64,000 nt of DNA from Orthonyx spaldingii (Eukaryota > Chordata > Aves > Passeriformes > Orthonychidae): assembly GCA_013397795.1 (NCBI GenBank), contig VZTJ01002655.1:619400-683399 (forward strand), in the 5' to 3' direction. The notes below the pieces were generated by a model. It worked only from the letters and a program-made list of their open reading frames with translations, was not told where the DNA came from and searched no databases. This document shows, piece by piece, positions 60,401-64,000 of this stretch. Within the stretch, counting starts at the first letter, position 1, and every line of letters begins with the position of its first letter. The position numbers were made by a program, and so were the translations under genes.

Positions 60401-60929
60401 TTCTGCACTTAAGAAATCAAGTGTGCAAAGCTATTTCCTAACATTTTTCAAAGATGTTTGTAATCCCATCTATGATAGTCAGAGGTACCCTCAAACTACA
60501 TATTTAACCTGTGGTATAGAATGCTTTTTCATTAACATTGGTTTACTTATTTATATTATTTTATGGAACAGGTAAAACTGAATCTTGCTGCCAAGCAAAG
60601 ACTCCAGGTTACCATTTCTCACTTGTTCCACAGTTGCCCCGTGTGATCTTTGGTAGATTACTTCTCTTATCTTTAAACATGAATATTTATACCAAGTAAC
60701 TGCACAGAGTATTCAGTCCAGTAAGGTAAATCTTTAATGGTGAAAAGGATGACCCACATTCAGATGGTCATCAGGAAGCCTATGAGCTCTACTGATAGGA
60801 TTTAACCTCTGATATGGAAATCCTGACATGATCGGGAAAATAATAAACTATTAAAATAATGGGCCTGAATCTCTGATCCTTTGACTACAAATTGTTGATA
60901 CCAGTAACAGTGTCAGGAGAGATCTCTCA
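54458..60929. other. non-coding sequence, no gene seen
   Basis: AT-rich with a T-run at 55859-55874 and a purine-rich stretch on the minus strand at 57300-57390. No exon with recognisable domain, RNA gene or further repeat was supported. Confidence 0.5.
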
Positions 60930-61115
60930 TTCAAGTATTTAAACTGACAGAGGACAGGGTTAGGATGGACATCAGGAAGAAATTCTTGGCTGTGAGGGTG
61001 GTGAGGCCCTGGCACAGGCTGCCCAGAGAAGCTGTGGCTGCCCCATCCCTGGAAGTGTCCAAGGACAGGTTGGACGGGGCTTGGAGCAGCCTGGGATAGT
61101 GGAAGGTGCTGGAAA
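60930..61115 (+). mobile_element. CR1 LINE 3' portion
   Basis: Contains GATGGACATCAGGAAGAAATTC, GGTGGTGAGGCCCTGGCACAGG, CTGCCCAGAGAAGCTGTGGCTGCC and GACGGGGCTTGGAGCAGCCTGGGATAGTGGAAGG. These are consecutive blocks of the bird CR1 ORF2-end/3' region. The final blocks match the copy at 54333-54457. It stops before the usual AACCCAAACC tail, so the 3' end is lost or rearranged. The minus-strand open frames over it are repeat shadows. Confidence 0.95.
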
Positions 61116-64000
61116 CTGCTTGCACAGAAGGAAGAGTCATCATCTGTGTTTGGGCCTTTGAACACTCAGTGCCAATTAGGAACTTCACCATCCCATGGTG
61201 GGTTTTGCAGGTCCTTGTGGCAGGAGTCTGTCCCACTGCAGTCAGTGGGAAATAAATTGAATAAACTCCGTATGACAGGCTTCACTTAAAATCTAAACTA
61301 CCAAGGAACATTCCCTTTGCTTGCTGGCCAGAGAGTGGATAATCACTTGCTGTGCTTCACCTCTTGTAAGACCACAGTCAAAAGCCTCTATTTACACAGA
61401 GAGACATCTGAGATCTGCAAAGTTGTGCTTTAGATCTCAGCCATCATAACTGCACTTCACAGGAACTAAGGTGTGTGACAGGAATTGAAGTTTACAGACA
61501 GATCAGGGGCACCAGGTTATTAATTACCTCCTGTCTGTGAGTCACTTTGAAATGCAATGTGTAAGCTGTAAGCATTATTAATAAATTCCCAGTTACCTCG
61601 CTGATGTGCAGTTCAAATGGTTAGAATAAACTGTTATTCTGCTTATTATTCAAATCACTAGGATAAACTGTAAAACCCTGGAATAGCATTACTGAGTGGC
61701 TGGCTGAAATCTAATGTGTTTTACAACCTGAAGCCCTGATAATCTGTTCTAAATGCAACTGATATGGTGCTGTCCATCTGAATCTGCAGATACCTTGGGA
61801 CACCAGTTCTGAGAGATGTGAGGATCCACAGCTTCAACACTTGTTCCTTGGCAGGTCCATCAAGAGGACTGGCACACACATGGAGAGCACACTGACATCA
61901 GCACTGCCAGTCCAATCCAAAGGGACAATTTTCAGCCAGAGGGGCAATTCCTGGATCTCCCTGAGGTTCAGTGAGCCCAGACCAGGCTGCAACACTGCCT
62001 CTGCTAGGGAGCACTGCAGCAGGGAAGGATCAGACGTACAAGGACTGAAACACTGTGAGACCTCCAGTCTGTAGAGTCCCCAAAGCCCTGAATTGCTTTA
62101 GTAATCACTTTAGACCCAACTGCTTTTAGTGAGCACTTCAGCCTCCTGTGCCAGCATTTCTTACGCAGATATACAATTTTAGATTAATTTCTTGATTAGA
62201 AGCTCATAGTTATCCAAGTCCTTTGCTCATCAGTAGTGTGACATTCACAATCTGCCAACACACCACTCTGGGAGATTAAGTAGAATAGATTTTAAATAGT
62301 GTGTTATTGACATTTAAATTATTTAAGTTTCAGTAGAAAGTGACCAGATGAGGTTTAGATTGTATGATTTGTCTCACAGAAGAGTTCTGCTGGAAAGGAG
62401 CAGATGAAAAGAAAGGGCAGGAGGTAGTTCAGGTACCCATAGATCATGGCTGAGGAGAAGAGGGAGACAAGTTGGAGAGATTCACTGAGGGGATGGATCC
62501 GAAAGTGCTTTATTAAATAGTCAAAGGGATAGAAATGCTTTTCCTAAATACCTCAGGAAGACCAAATACCTCAAGGAAGAAGCATGAAGCAAAAGGGCAT
62601 TAGCAGCAAGAATGCAGTGAAAGGGCATTATCAGCCCCAAAATTACCAGTATAAATCAGCCACCAGCAAAATGAGGAAGTTCAGTTCTGTTCTTCATGAG
62701 AAGACCAAGATTCTGGAATAACTCCAGTGGAAGCAAGACAACCTAACTATTTGTGGCTGGGATTATGGCTCATGTTTGCCAAAGGCAGCAACAGGTTGGG
62801 CTCAGGAACGCAGGAAATCTTTCCTGGCCCCATTTTCCCGAGCACTCCATTAAAACCAATCATCATATTGCTGTTAGGAAAGTGTGAGATATAAAAGTGC
62901 AAGTGATGTAAAGGCCTGAGATTCCTGCTCATGAAAATGAACAGAGGGTATCCCAGGGTTACACAATGCCCTGTGTGGCAGCACCTGCATTCTGGCTGGA
63001 GACCCCAACCACAAAATGCCAGAACCACTGAAAATCTGTCATTACATGAAGCTCTCAGGTAACAATCTGCCTCAGTTTCCTTAAACCCTTGGTGTAAATG
63101 TTCTCTGTTGCAAAAGGTCAAACACTGCTGACCAGCAGTGTTTTTATTCTTCATACTAATTATATGTTCACAATAGCCAGACAGAATCATGTGGACTCTC
63201 TAAACAGAAATAAAATATATGAGGTTTTTGATTTTCCTCTACTAGAGAAACCTTTCCATTTCCAAATAAGTACTGAATTTCTTCATGACAACTGCAGAGT
63301 GCGAAGAAGCAGTGAAGTATTTGGGGGTTTTGCAGCAATAATTATAATAATTAAGACTGTCACTGGTAAGCACGTGATGGCCAAAATGTTCAGCCAGGAA
63401 TGTCTTAATGCAGACATCTAATTCCAAATCCAGCCACATGAGCAGGGGACTCGTTTTTTACACACATGAGCATCTCTGGTTTCTATGGGGCTGATAAAAA
63501 GAACCCCAATAATCATCTCATTTCTGAAAAACTGCAAAATCGCTTGTCTTTTCAGGAAAACACTTCTGCACATGCTTAAGTGTTGATGTAAATTGGGACA
63601 TTATTTGGGAAATTAACCAGAGTTTGGTGCCTAATTTAAACACACAAGTTAAAACACTTTGGCATAAATTGTACATTTCTGCAAAGGCACTCTTGATCAC
63701 ATAAACAACAAATCAGGCATTTTTTCTTATGCTGTAAAACCTCCTGCCAAAGTGTGAAGATGAGAATATTCTTTTCAATTTTGAGAGAATATCTGAGGCA
63801 CATAAACTGCCAGGCTAGGAAGAACTTTCTGGCAAGAAAAAGGGAAAGATTTTCCAAATTTCATTCCTGGGGAAAAGGTTTATCATGCTACCTGAAGCCA
63901 TGAAAAGAAAACAGTAAATATAATGCAGCATTAACACCCACCAGGCAGCATGTTTATAGGCAATTGTCTGCTTCACACACCTTGAGTTGTATAATGAGAC
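61116..64000. other. non-coding sequence, no gene seen
   Basis: AT-rich. The 147-codon minus-strand frame at 62747-63190 shows no domain. Two small direct duplications are listed separately. Nothing else is supported. Confidence 0.45.
62545..62635. repeat. two adjacent short direct duplications
   Basis: TAAATACCTCAGGAAGA (62545-62561) recurs as CAAATACCTCAAGGAAGA (62563-62580). Then AAAGGGCATTAGCAGC (62592-62607) recurs with one mismatch at 62620-62635. These are local slippage-type duplications. Confidence 0.85.

Noticed and set aside
1..64000. Prokaryotic-type systems (CRISPR, toxin-antitoxin, phage defence, operons)
   Set aside because: No regularly spaced repeats, no coding-dense clusters, and clear vertebrate repeat content.

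Overview
The window reads as a piece of a bird nuclear genome. The evidence is several chicken-repeat-1 (CR1) LINE fragments. Their 3' ends carry the usual 'AACCCAAACCATTCT' block and a short ATTCTGTG-type tail, and copies lie on both strands. There is also a long terminal repeat of avian endogenous-retrovirus type, one ancient tRNA-headed SINE remnant, and AT-rich, CpG-depleted sequence around one strong CpG island. A songbird or other Neoavian is likely from the LTR style, but this cannot be proved here. There are no bacterial operons, phage genes, CRISPR arrays, rRNA or intact tRNA genes.

Layout: positions 1-1825 are ordinary AT-rich sequence. Positions 1826-2910 form a dense CpG island that must be the promoter/first-exon region of a vertebrate gene. 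Three good 5' splice sites on the minus strand (exon ends at 2189, 2648 and 2877) suggest that the gene is read leftward and leaves the window at position 1. I could not name the gene. From 2911 to 64000, about 61 kb, I find no exon I can defend. This is either upstream intergenic sequence of a leftward gene or a very long first intron of a rightward one. The open frames across it are short and methionine-poor, have no recognisable domain, and often overlap on both strands. I treat them as chance.

The non-coding part does contain structure. A compact CpG-retaining, motif-dense block lies at 7040-7370: E-box, CCAAT, GC box, and two adjacent inverted repeats, one of them a pair of TAATCC homeodomain sites. 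A second block at 23100-23510 contains a perfect 14-bp inverted repeat built from ATGCAT/TAAT cores. A perfect 14-bp-arm palindrome lies at 41583-41611. Two similar low-complexity tracts in opposite orientation (GT-rich at 29150-29347, CA-rich at 45886-46010) contain GGTT/CCAA repeats.

Repeats: CR1 pieces at 5106-5227 (-), 12600-12726 (-), 15690-15760 (-, weak), 18474-18600 (-), 54333-54457 (+) and 60930-61115 (+); an LTR at about 22655-23004 (-); a weaker LTR-like block at about 38010-38375 (+); a tRNA-headed SINE at about 51910-52200 (+); a MIR/L2-like scrap at about 41660-41760 (+); and several microsatellites. I found no undescribed multi-gene system. The best candidates for follow-up are the two putative regulatory blocks and the CpG-island promoter.
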